Source of the DNA: Bacteroidota bacterium | Lineage (GTDB): Bacteria; Bacteroidota; Bacteroidia; Sphingobacteriales; Sphingobacteriaceae | Reading direction: 5' to 3' | Length of the DNA stretch: 64,000 bases | NCBI GenBank assembly: GCA_023450085.1 | Contig: JAEXHI010000024.1 | Location: 1 to 64,000 of the forward strand | Shown here: positions 1 to 6,923 of the stretch, piece by piece | How positions within the stretch are numbered: position 1 is the stretch's first letter | Layout: every line of letters starts with the position of its first letter | Made by a program: the position numbers and the translations under genes | The notes under the pieces: model-generated | Told to the model about the DNA's origin: nothing | Databases searched by the model: none | What the model saw: the letters and a program-made list of their open reading frames with translations, nothing else

Positions 1-1
1 C

Positions 2-61
2 CAAGGAATAGGAGGGATAACGCCGATTGAAATGGCTAAAAATGAAAATCAAAAAGAATAA
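2..61 (+). CDS. C-terminal tail of an unidentified protein (partial)
   Basis: The reading frame is open from the left edge to a TAA at 59-61. It encodes 19 residues that end in a lysine, asparagine and glutamate-rich tail, preceded by GIGGITPIEMA. That looks like a genuine protein end, and the next gene begins 57 bases later on the same strand. The fragment is too short to assign to a family. It could also be chance coding. Confidence 0.4.
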   Translation, partial: QGIGGITPIEMAKNENQKE

Positions 62-118
62 TAAATTAATGCCCAGCTAAAATCAAATCTGTTACCGAAT
101 TACTAAACCTTTACAGGA

Positions 119-562
119 ATGACAAAAAGTATAATAATGAAGACAATTTCAGTTCCTTTAATTTTAGTGAACTTACAAGACAACGGTTTCCACATTTTAG
201 TGGAAATTGTTGTTTTTGGGGAGAAACAATTTGCAGTAGTTGACACTGGAGCTTCTCGCTCTGTTTTTGACAAAGGCCTTGTAGAAAAACACATACCCCA
301 TTTACAAGAAAACGAAGAACAACAAGCCGCCACCATCTTTAGCAGCGCCACCACTTTGGTAGGCACTATTCCCCTACTGCAAATAGGCAAGTTAAAGTTA
401 CCCAACTACGAGACGGTAGCCATTGACCTGCAAAGTGTTTCGGACACTTATATCCAAATGGGCCAACCTTCCATTGCGGGAATTATTGGTGGTGATATTT
501 TAATGCAGTTTAACTGCAAAATTGATTACCAGAAAAGGGTATTGAGATTTTACAAAGACTAA
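119..562 (+). CDS. Single-lobe retropepsin-like aspartic protease (clan AA)
   Basis: This 147-residue protein has one catalytic Asp motif, VVDTGAS, with the Asp at residue 42, followed by SVFD. Near the C-terminus it has the second landmark of clan AA proteases, a hydrophobic IIGGDIL stretch followed by a final beta-strand pair. Only one DTG is present, so, as in retroviral proteases, activity should need a homodimer. There is no signal peptide or membrane segment, so it is probably cytoplasmic. Two starts are possible: ATG 119, used here, and ATG 137, which gives 141 residues beginning MKTISVPLI. The substrate is unknown. The family call rests on the two motifs and the small size. Confidence 0.8.
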   Translation: MTKSIIMKTISVPLILVNLQDNGFHILVEIVVFGEKQFAVVDTGASRSVFDKGLVEKHIPHLQENEEQQAATIFSSATTLVGTIPLLQIGKLKLPNYETVAIDLQSVSDTYIQMGQPSIAGIIGGDILMQFNCKIDYQKRVLRFYKD

Positions 563-634
563 CCCAACATTAGGATCAATTAAAAAAAGTCTTAATGTCC
601 CTTAATTTCTTAATGGCTTAAACACAGATTGACT

Positions 635-1297
635 ATGCGAAAAACTATCCTGCTTTTAATACTCAATTTTATTTCTATACTAGGGTTCTCCCAAGAAATA
701 AAAATCATAGACAAACCCATTACCTACGATTCCACTCGGATTAGGCTATCTATCGAATATCTGAAAGAAAGACATGGCATTGTCCAAAAAACGCCAACCA
801 TACAACCCAAAATAATTGTATTGCATTGGACAGCGGCCAAAACTTTCTCTTCTACGTTCAATGCTTTCAACACCTCAAAACTACCTAACGGCGACAGAAA
901 AGATATTGCCAAAGTGAGCAGCTTAAATACATCATCACAATATTTGATTGATAGAGACGGTACTATTTATAGGCTTATGCCCGACAATTATTTTGCCCGT
1001 CATGTCATTGGTTTAAACTACTGCGCTATTGGAGTAGAAAATGTGGGCAGCGCCGATTTTCCACTAACTGATGCCCAGTTAAAGGCAAATGAGGAATTGG
1101 TAAGATATCTAGCCAAAAAATATAAAATCGAATACCTCATTGGACATTACGAATACACCAAGTTTAAAGGGACTTCTTTATGGAAAGAAACCAATCCAAA
1201 TTATCAAACAGGCAAAAATGATCCAGGAGTAGATTTCATGCAAAAGATTAGAATAAACGTTAAAGATTTGAATTTAAAGGGTGCCCCTAGGAAGTAA
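635..1297 (+). CDS. Exported N-acetylmuramoyl-L-alanine amidase, AmpD/Amidase_2 type
   Basis: The predicted enzyme cleaves the bond between N-acetylmuramic acid and the stem peptide of peptidoglycan. The 220-residue protein starts with a signal peptide of about 20 residues ending FSQ. The ATG at 635 is preferred over an in-frame TTG at 629. The Amidase_2 zinc site is visible: His in VLHWTAA, His in LIGHYEY and Asp in DPGVDF. The conserved Lys sits just before that Asp, and the substrate-side ARHVIG and GVENVG strands are also present. The stretch between the second His and the Asp is longer than in E. coli AmpD (see findings). Export suggests periplasmic peptidoglycan turnover rather than cytoplasmic muropeptide recycling. 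Confidence 0.85.
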   Translation: MRKTILLLILNFISILGFSQEIKIIDKPITYDSTRIRLSIEYLKERHGIVQKTPTIQPKIIVLHWTAAKTFSSTFNAFNTSKLPNGDRKDIAKVSSLNTSSQYLIDRDGTIYRLMPDNYFARHVIGLNYCAIGVENVGSADFPLTDAQLKANEELVRYLAKKYKIEYLIGHYEYTKFKGTSLWKETNPNYQTGKNDPGVDFMQKIRINVKDLNLKGAPRK

Positions 1298-1361
1298 AAA
1301 CCTAGTAGATAATTATTTACAATAATTACTTAACTTTAAACTAATCAAACAAGATAAAAGC

Positions 1362-1895
1362 ATGAAATTTTTAAAGATCTTCTTAGTGGTAGTCGTGGTA
1401 CTGATTGCCATTTTTTTCATTGGGGGCATGTTCCTTCCAAAAACCTATTCGGTAAACAGGTCTATCAGCATCGCAGCAAAGGACACTGTAGTTTACAACA
1501 ATATTGCCGACTTCAACAATTTCCTAAAATGGAACGCTTGGTCTAAAATGGATACTACCACAAAATACGTGGTTACCGGAACAGCAGAACAAGTGGGCCA
1601 TCAATACCATTGGACAGGCGATAAAATGGGAGAAGGAGAAATGAAGATTACCGAAGTAAAGCCTTTCGAACAAATAAAAATGGATTTGAAGTTCATCAAA
1701 CCCTTTGAAAGTTTGGCAAATGTTGTATTTGATTTAACGAAAGAAGGAGATGGAACCAAAGTAACCTGGACCATGAGTGGCGAACACAGTATGATGAGTA
1801 AATGGATGTGCGTTTTTAAAAGCATGGACTCAATGATTGGTAAAGACTTTGAAGATGGCTTAAAATCATTAAAGGAACAATCAGAACAGAAATAA
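1362..1895 (+). CDS. SRPBCC (polyketide cyclase-like) family protein with N-terminal anchor
   Basis: This 177-residue protein begins with a strongly hydrophobic segment at residues 4-24 (FLKIFLVVVVVLIAIFF), which should act as a membrane anchor or uncleaved signal. Residues 30-172 read as a START/SRPBCC helix-grip fold: an N-terminal strand RSISI, a helix around NIADFNNFLKW, repeated beta strands (HYHW-, GEMKITEV-, VTWTMSGE-like) and a long C-terminal helix from GKDFEDGLKSL. Such proteins bind small hydrophobic ligands, but no ligand can be read from the sequence. The gene is single and is followed by an intrinsic terminator at 1921. The call is at fold level only. Confidence 0.8.
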   Translation: MKFLKIFLVVVVVLIAIFFIGGMFLPKTYSVNRSISIAAKDTVVYNNIADFNNFLKWNAWSKMDTTTKYVVTGTAEQVGHQYHWTGDKMGEGEMKITEVKPFEQIKMDLKFIKPFESLANVVFDLTKEGDGTKVTWTMSGEHSMMSKWMCVFKSMDSMIGKDFEDGLKSLKEQSEQK

Positions 1896-1920
1896 TCATA
1901 TTATTTCAATAATAGACTAA

Positions 1921-1945
1921 GTCTCGCACATGCGGGGCTTTTTTA
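1921..1945 (+). terminator. Intrinsic terminator after the SRPBCC gene
   Basis: A 7-bp stem, GTCTCGC with GCGGGGC including two G-T pairs, closes a four-base loop and is followed by six T. It sits 25 bases after the stop codon. The core resembles the terminators at 9731 and 15124. Confidence 0.8.
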
Positions 1946-2061
1946 TTTGGTCCGGCTTAAAACCTTTTGCTCTTTATGCTGTTAGTTAACGAACGGTAAA
2001 ATTTCTGCCGATTTTCAAATAATATTTTTTTATCTGCTTTTTTTTAAACTATTTGCCCCTG

Positions 2062-2739
2062 ATGAATTTATTACTAGTTGAAGATGAACCCAATGTAGTA
2101 TCAGTAGTGGTACGTGGTTTGGCTGCCGAAGGATTTAATGTGAGTGTGGCTCCTGACGGAAATACGGGAGAAAAAATGGCCTTGACCAATCATTTTGATC
2201 TCATTATTCTCGACATTATGTTACCAGGTATTAATGGACTGGAACTTTGTAAAATCATCAAAAAAGAAAAACCTAACGTGCCCATTATTATGCTTACCGC
2301 ATTAGGTAGCACCGAAAATATAGTTGCCGGTCTTGATAACGGTGCCGACGATTATTTGATCAAACCTTTTAAATTTGCAGAGCTTTTTGCAAGGATCAGA
2401 ATGCTCCTTCGTAGGTATAATGGCTCAATAAGTCCAGACCAAGTGATCAACATCAGTGATTTACAAATTAACCTTACGGCTAAAAATGTAAAACGTGGAG
2501 ATCAAGAAATCACATTAACGGCAACCGAATACAGACTACTTGAATTTTTGGCAAAAAACAAATCAAAAATCCTATCCAGAATTGATATTTTAGAAAATGT
2601 TTGGGATATAGACTTTAACTTAGGTACCAATGTAGTGGATGTTTATGTCAATTATCTCCGCAAAAAAATAGACAAAAATAGCAGTCAAAAACTAATACAT
2701 ACCGCCGTGGGATTAGGTTATGTATTGAAAGAAGCCTAA
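2062..2739 (+). CDS. OmpR/PhoB-family response regulator
   Basis: This 225-residue two-domain regulator has a receiver at residues 1-115. The acidic pair is E7-D8, the phosphoacceptor is D51 in LIILDIMLP, the conserved Thr is in MLTA, and the Lys is in LIKPF. A winged-helix DNA-binding domain follows at about 127-223 (ITLTATEYRLLEFL, DVYVNYLRKKID, IHTAVGLGYVL). The ATG at 2062 is chosen because the longer frame starts with a TTG at 2053 and an extra Pro-Leu. The TAA overlaps the ATG of the following histidine kinase by one base, so the two are co-translated and should form one phosphorelay. The signal and regulon cannot be read from the sequence. Confidence 0.95.
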   Translation: MNLLLVEDEPNVVSVVVRGLAAEGFNVSVAPDGNTGEKMALTNHFDLIILDIMLPGINGLELCKIIKKEKPNVPIIMLTALGSTENIVAGLDNGADDYLIKPFKFAELFARIRMLLRRYNGSISPDQVINISDLQINLTAKNVKRGDQEITLTATEYRLLEFLAKNKSKILSRIDILENVWDIDFNLGTNVVDVYVNYLRKKIDKNSSQKLIHTAVGLGYVLKEA

Positions 2740-4100
2740 TGCATATAGCCAAGAAAATCACTTTACTGTTTGCCATTCTATCCGCCGTTATCATTTCTTT
2801 GCTAAGCGGCTTTGTTTGGTATTTTTCTAATGAATTTGCTTTTGAGGACTTTTACAAACGTTTGGAAGCAAGGGTAAATATTGCCGCCCAAATTAAACTG
2901 GTAGAAGACGAGAACAACGACGCCTACTCTAAAATGCGAAGCCAATATTTAGAGCGCCTGCCGTCGGAAAAGGAGTATGTAATTAAAGCCGACACCAATA
3001 ATCATCCGACCATTAATACCGATGACGTACTCCCAAAAAGTTTTTACGATCGCATTAAGGATGGCAAAATGGCTCGTTACCGCAAAGAAAACCATTTTTA
3101 TGCTGGCAAGTACTTTGAAATCAACCAGCAAGGCTACATTGTAATTATTGCCGCTAACGACCCCTTCGGCTTTCGTGAGCTGAAAGACCTTCAAAAGATC
3201 TTAATCGCCGGTTTTTTTCTTTCCATCATCCTTTCCTTTATTGTAGGTTGGAAGTTTTCAAATTATACTCTTGATCCCCTTCGAAACATTATTAAGAGTA
3301 TGAAGAAAATCAAGGCCGAAAATTTACACTTACGCTTAGATGTGAAGAGCTACGGAGGTGATGAGATGTCAGAATTGGCACAAACCTTTAACAATATGCT
3401 CAATAGGTTGGAAACAGCATTTGAGACTCAGAATAATTTCATTAGCAACGCTTCACACGAGCTAAGAACCCCCCTCACCATCATTAGTGGTGAAGTGGAA
3501 TTGGCTATGGCTGCAGAAATGGGTTCCAAAGAACACATACAAGCTTTGGGCAAAATCAAAAGCGAAGCTGATAGGTTAGAGCATATTTTAACCAGCTTGC
3601 TAGGGTTAGCACAATCGGGTTTTAATGGAAAGGTACAACCACGGGAAGAAGTAAGAATTGACGAATTACTTTGGGAAATTAAAGATGCCGTTTATCAGGT
3701 ACACCCCGAAAGCAAAATAGAACTAGACTTAAATAAGCTTCCAGAAGACGAAGCCGCGGTAACCTTAAAAGCAAATAAGAACCTGTTGAAGCTTGCCATT
3801 ACAAACATTGTAAGCAATGCCTGCAAATATTCTGATTTTAAACCCGTAAGTGTAAAGCTCGAAAGCAACAACAACTTACTATCCATTGCCGTAGTTGATC
3901 AAGGGATAGGTATTCCTCAGGATGATATCCAGCACATCTTCGAACCATTCTTTAGAGCTTCTAATACCAATAACTTTAAAGGTTACGGAATAGGTCTACC
4001 CTTATCATTAAATATCATCAGGTTACACCGTGGCAGCATCGGCATTAAAACACAGGAAGGCTTGGGAACAGAAATTAAAGTAATGCTTCCGATAAATTAA
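2739..4100 (+). CDS. Sensor histidine kinase, partner of the upstream response regulator
   Basis: This 453-residue membrane kinase has TM1 at about 7-29, a periplasmic sensor of about 120 residues, TM2 at about 153-172, a HAMP domain to about 225 and a HisKA domain with phosphoacceptor H240 in ASHELRTPL. A HATPase_c domain follows, with the N box (NIVSNACKYS), G1 box (DQGIGIP), F box (FEPFFRA) and G2 box (GYGIGLPLS). The catalytic set is complete. The start codon overlaps the regulator stop (TAATG). The periplasmic domain has no motif I recognise. The next genes encode a UspA-like protein and a bestrophin channel, possible targets but separated by a 97-base gap. Confidence 0.95.
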   Translation: MHIAKKITLLFAILSAVIISLLSGFVWYFSNEFAFEDFYKRLEARVNIAAQIKLVEDENNDAYSKMRSQYLERLPSEKEYVIKADTNNHPTINTDDVLPKSFYDRIKDGKMARYRKENHFYAGKYFEINQQGYIVIIAANDPFGFRELKDLQKILIAGFFLSIILSFIVGWKFSNYTLDPLRNIIKSMKKIKAENLHLRLDVKSYGGDEMSELAQTFNNMLNRLETAFETQNNFISNASHELRTPLTIISGEVELAMAAEMGSKEHIQALGKIKSEADRLEHILTSLLGLAQSGFNGKVQPREEVRIDELLWEIKDAVYQVHPESKIELDLNKLPEDEAAVTLKANKNLLKLAITNIVSNACKYSDFKPVSVKLESNNNLLSIAVVDQGIGIPQDDIQHIFEPFFRASNTNNFKGYGIGLPLSLNIIRLHRGSIGIKTQEGLGTEIKVMLPIN

Positions 4101-4197
4101 AATTCTAATCTCATTCTAATCTCGCTCTTAAACGGCTATAATTTCCCTACCCTAATATTGTATTAAATATTTATTTATTCATTTAACAATAAGGGTT

Positions 4198-4698
4198 ATG
4201 AAAAGAGTATTAGTTCCAACAGATTTCAATGTAGAAAGCACTAAAATAATTGACGCCATTGCATTACACCAAGGATTAGAAGAAGTAACCGTTATCTTTT
4301 TACACGCTTTCAAATTATCAGATTCCATTACAGATATGTTGATGTTAAGCAGAAGGAGCCGCGACTACGAACATATCAATGATGAATTCAGTAAAAAAAT
4401 AGATTCTTATACCGCAAAATATCAAAACAAGATTAAAGGCATTGGTGTAGAATTCTTTTACGGAAGTACCGCAGCAGCTTTTAGAAACCTAATTGAGGGT
4501 TTGCAAATAGACCTTGTGGTATATCCTCAACGTTACAATTTCGCTCCAATTAACAAATACAGTATCGATCCTAAGTATTTAACTGCCCGTTGTGGTCGCG
4601 AAGTACTTGAATTGGATACTGATGTAATTGCCAAAGAGCAAGAGCTTTTCGAAACTAAAATGCAACCAGAGAAAGTTGCCAAAACGATCAGTGCTTAA
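4198..4698 (+). CDS. UspA-like universal stress family protein
   Basis: This 166-residue cytoplasmic protein begins with the typical Usp strand and loop VLVPTDF. It continues with an alternating alpha/beta pattern that includes VTVIFLHAF and IDLVVYPQ, matching the strand order of the UspA fold. The Gly-rich ATP-binding motif (G-x2-G-x9-G-S/T) expected in ATP-binding members is not visible. It is replaced by PQRYNFAPINKYSIDP, so it is either a non-nucleotide-binding member or a divergent relative. AAGGG lies five bases before the ATG, an unusually good ribosome-binding site for this genome. The bestrophin gene follows 34 bases later on the same strand and is probably cotranscribed. Confidence 0.65.
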   Translation: MKRVLVPTDFNVESTKIIDAIALHQGLEEVTVIFLHAFKLSDSITDMLMLSRRSRDYEHINDEFSKKIDSYTAKYQNKIKGIGVEFFYGSTAAAFRNLIEGLQIDLVVYPQRYNFAPINKYSIDPKYLTARCGREVLELDTDVIAKEQELFETKMQPEKVAKTISA

Positions 4699-4732
4699 GC
4701 TCATATTATTTAACAATTAAAAACCCAATATC

Positions 4733-5659
4733 ATGCTGTTACGAAAAAACATACCTATTACTTACATATTTGGGAAAATTAAACAAGAGCTAATTTTCGT
4801 TGTATTATATTCGGTGGCCGTAGTTGTACTTTATCACAACTTCCATTTCACTCGTATATCTATTCCCATTGCAGTGCCTGCCTTACTAGGTACGATCATC
4901 TCATTACTATTAGCATTTAGATCTAATCAGGCTTATGACAGATGGTGGGAAGCTAGAATTTTATGGGGTGCCATTGTAAACGATTCAAGATCATTAGCTA
5001 GACAAATCATGTCTTTTGTGGATAGTCCCTACGCTTCGGAAGAAGTAGATGCTTTTAAAAATAAGTTCATTAAACGACAAATTGCTTGGTGCTATGCCTT
5101 AAGCCAATCTTTAAGAGGCTACAGTTCTTCTAAAGGTTTAGAACGCTATTTAAGCCCTGAAGAGCTAGCTTACATTAAAAGACAGAACAATGTCACGATG
5201 GCTTTATTGGAATTACATGCCATGGACCTCAAAAAGGCTTTACAAGAGGGCTGGATAAACAAATACCAGCAAATTGAATTAGACAAGACACTTAATGCAC
5301 TTTGTAACCACATGGGTGGATGTGAGCGCATCAAGAAGACGATTTTCCCTGTAACTTATAGCAAGTACATCCATATGTCGATCTTTCTATTCATCATGAT
5401 GTTGCCTTTTGGCTTGATCGAATATTTTGGATTTATGGAAATTCCAGTAGTGATCTCTATCTCAGTGTTCTTCCTATTGGTAGAAAAGATGGCGGTACAC
5501 TTACAGGATCCTTTTGAGAATAAGCCCACAGATACTCCTACTACTACCATTTGCAGAACGATAGAAAAAGACCTTTGTCAAATGCTAGATGACCATAAGC
5601 TTTTCGAAGACAAAGCTCATGTAGATATGGCCCCAGTAGGCTCTTACTACATCCTGTAG
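4733..5659 (+). CDS. Bestrophin-family anion channel (UPF0187)
   Basis: This 308-residue membrane protein shows the bacterial bestrophin pattern. An N-terminal hydrophobic pair (about 21-40 and 46-65) is followed by the family hallmark RSNQAYDRWWEAR and WGAIVNDSRSLARQ. A long cytoplasmic helical part comes next, then C-terminal membrane segments at about 217-236 and 240-258 (FIMMLPFGLIEYFG, VVISISVFFLLVEK). The conserved tail has DPFENKPTDTPTTTICRTIE. Characterised homologues are pentameric ion channels. A strong hairpin terminator follows at 5698. Placement after a UspA-like gene and a two-component pair suggests a stress or ion-homeostasis setting, which is inference. Confidence 0.92.
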   Translation: MLLRKNIPITYIFGKIKQELIFVVLYSVAVVVLYHNFHFTRISIPIAVPALLGTIISLLLAFRSNQAYDRWWEARILWGAIVNDSRSLARQIMSFVDSPYASEEVDAFKNKFIKRQIAWCYALSQSLRGYSSSKGLERYLSPEELAYIKRQNNVTMALLELHAMDLKKALQEGWINKYQQIELDKTLNALCNHMGGCERIKKTIFPVTYSKYIHMSIFLFIMMLPFGLIEYFGFMEIPVVISISVFFLLVEKMAVHLQDPFENKPTDTPTTTICRTIEKDLCQMLDDHKLFEDKAHVDMAPVGSYYIL

Positions 5660-5697
5660 GAAAGATTTTCTTAATGTTTGTTTTTTATCAAATCAGG

Positions 5698-5733
5698 AAG
5701 CCCTCCGAAGCGTAATGCTGGAGGGCTTATTTT
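5698..5733 (+). terminator. Intrinsic terminator between bestrophin and the convergent HAAS gene
   Basis: A perfect 9-bp stem (AAGCCCTCC with GGAGGGCTT), with a 13-base loop and a T-rich tail, lies 39 bases after the bestrophin stop. The minus-strand gene ends at 5738, so the hairpin may also serve that side, although the minus-side tail is less T-rich. Confidence 0.8.
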
Positions 5734-5737
5734 TTTA

Positions 5738-6421
5738 TTAGCCATATAAAAGCTTCAATTTATCAGCGATGGCTTTACTCTCTAAAACACCGTCTTTTTC
5801 CGTTTTAAGTGCAGCCATATAGTACACAGCGAAAAGAACAGTCAAAATAGATACAATTAGATAACCTTTATTTAAGCCAAACAACAGGCCAGTTGACGGC
5901 TTGACAATAGCCTGAAAAACCATCATTAAGAATACACCAAAATATCCAGCATACGTGCCAGAAATCTTATAAACCATGTATCTTTTATAAGCTAACGGCT
6001 TAAAACCTCTATATGCCTGTATGGCGAAAAATATAATGAAGGCTAAAAAAAACACCGCAAAGAAACTATCTTTATTGGATATTAAATTTTGCAATTGATA
6101 TATTCCAAAAGCCGACAAAAAAACAGCCCATATATATTTAATACCAAAAAATGAGGAAAAATGCTGTAAAAAGAGCTTCCAGTATTTTTTATTCAATCCT
6201 TTTACAATTGATTTTTCAATTTTAGTAAAGCCAGCCTTACCAAAAGATACTCGTGTTTGATTTACGGCATCCTGAAATGCCAAATTGGGATCTTCTGTCA
6301 TCTTTTCTTCTACGGCAGAAGCAACGTGATCCAAAATCTCCATTTGAACGTCAATATATTTAAATCCAATCTCATCAAGATAGACTCTTATTTTCTCTAA
6401 CTGTATTTTGCTTAGGTTCAT
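5738..6421 (-). CDS. HAAS-like N-terminal domain membrane protein, partner of PadR
   Basis: This 227-residue protein has a soluble helical N-terminus (about 1-75; ILDHVASAVEEKM and a second amphipathic helix) resembling the HAAS domains found next to PadR regulators. It is followed by four hydrophobic segments at about 88-106, 116-134, 152-172 and 185-205. The gene lies 42 bases downstream of padR on the same strand and should be cotranscribed with it. In characterised PadR/HAAS pairs the membrane protein and the small repressor form one signalling unit; that is family knowledge and not shown here. No enzymatic motif is visible. Confidence 0.65.
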   Translation of the reverse strand: MNLSKIQLEKIRVYLDEIGFKYIDVQMEILDHVASAVEEKMTEDPNLAFQDAVNQTRVSFGKAGFTKIEKSIVKGLNKKYWKLFLQHFSSFFGIKYIWAVFLSAFGIYQLQNLISNKDSFFAVFFLAFIIFFAIQAYRGFKPLAYKRYMVYKISGTYAGYFGVFLMMVFQAIVKPSTGLLFGLNKGYLIVSILTVLFAVYYMAALKTEKDGVLESKAIADKLKLLYG

Positions 6422-6463
6422 ATTAGCCGGTTAATATTTTCATTTTAGAGTGATAAACCAATA

Positions 6464-6802
6464 TCAAGTTGTAGGTTTTAAGTTCAATAATAATTGCAAT
6501 TGGGCAATAAAATCTTTGGCCTCTTGTAATTTGTTAACCATTTCCTTGTTCCCGCTTCTCGATAAGGAATAGTATTTTCTGAGCCTGTTGTCAACTACTT
6601 CGGTAGTAGTTTCCAAAAAACCCTCCGCTTCAAGTTTATGTAGCGCAGGATATAAAGCACCTTCTTTCAACGTTAGCTCACCTTTGGTAATCTGCTTTAC
6701 TTTCTGGGTGATTTCATAGCCATACATCCTATCATTTTCAGACAATAGCTTTAGCACTATAGTTTGAAGTGTGCCCTTGAACAATTCATTATTTGTCGAC
6801 AT
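6464..6802 (-). CDS. PadR-family transcriptional regulator
   Basis: This 112-residue winged-helix repressor has LFKGTLQTIVLKLLSEN, MYGYEITQKV, LTLKEGALYPALHKLEAEGFL and RKYYSLSRSG, the full set of PadR landmarks, and ends in a short dimerisation helix. The ATG at 6802 is preferred over a TTG two codons upstream. A perfect 17-bp inverted repeat lies 14 bases upstream of this start and is a likely autoregulatory operator. The downstream gene encodes a HAAS-like membrane protein. The effector is unknown. Confidence 0.93.
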   Translation of the reverse strand: MSTNNELFKGTLQTIVLKLLSENDRMYGYEITQKVKQITKGELTLKEGALYPALHKLEAEGFLETTTEVVDNRLRKYYSLSRSGNKEMVNKLQEAKDFIAQLQLLLNLKPTT

Positions 6803-6815
6803 ATCCAAATATATA

Positions 6816-6854
6816 AATTTTTATATACATAAGAAAATTATGTATATAAAAATT
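6816..6854 (-). promoter_or_regulatory. Perfect 17-bp palindrome upstream of padR, probable operator
   Basis: Two 17-base arms, 6816-6832 and 6838-6854, are exact reverse complements separated by five bases. They include ACAT-N9-ATGT, which fits the ATGT/ACAT half-sites reported for PadR repressors. The element is A+T-only apart from one C or G per arm, lies directly upstream of the padR start and is distinct from the gyrB terminator that follows it. The regulatory role is inferred from symmetry and position. Confidence 0.6.
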
Positions 6855-6856
6855 AA

Positions 6857-6893
6857 ACAAAAAAGCCTCCTCTACACAAGATAGAGAAGGCTT
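6857..6893 (-). terminator. gyrB intrinsic terminator
   Basis: Read on the minus strand, a 12-bp stem with one mismatch (AAGCCTTCTCTA-like arm with its partner; arms 6863-6874 and 6882-6893) is followed by a run of T. It begins 31 bases after the gyrB stop. Confidence 0.8.
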
Positions 6894-6923
6894 TAATTTT
6901 ATATTTGATTTTAGAAAAAGAGA

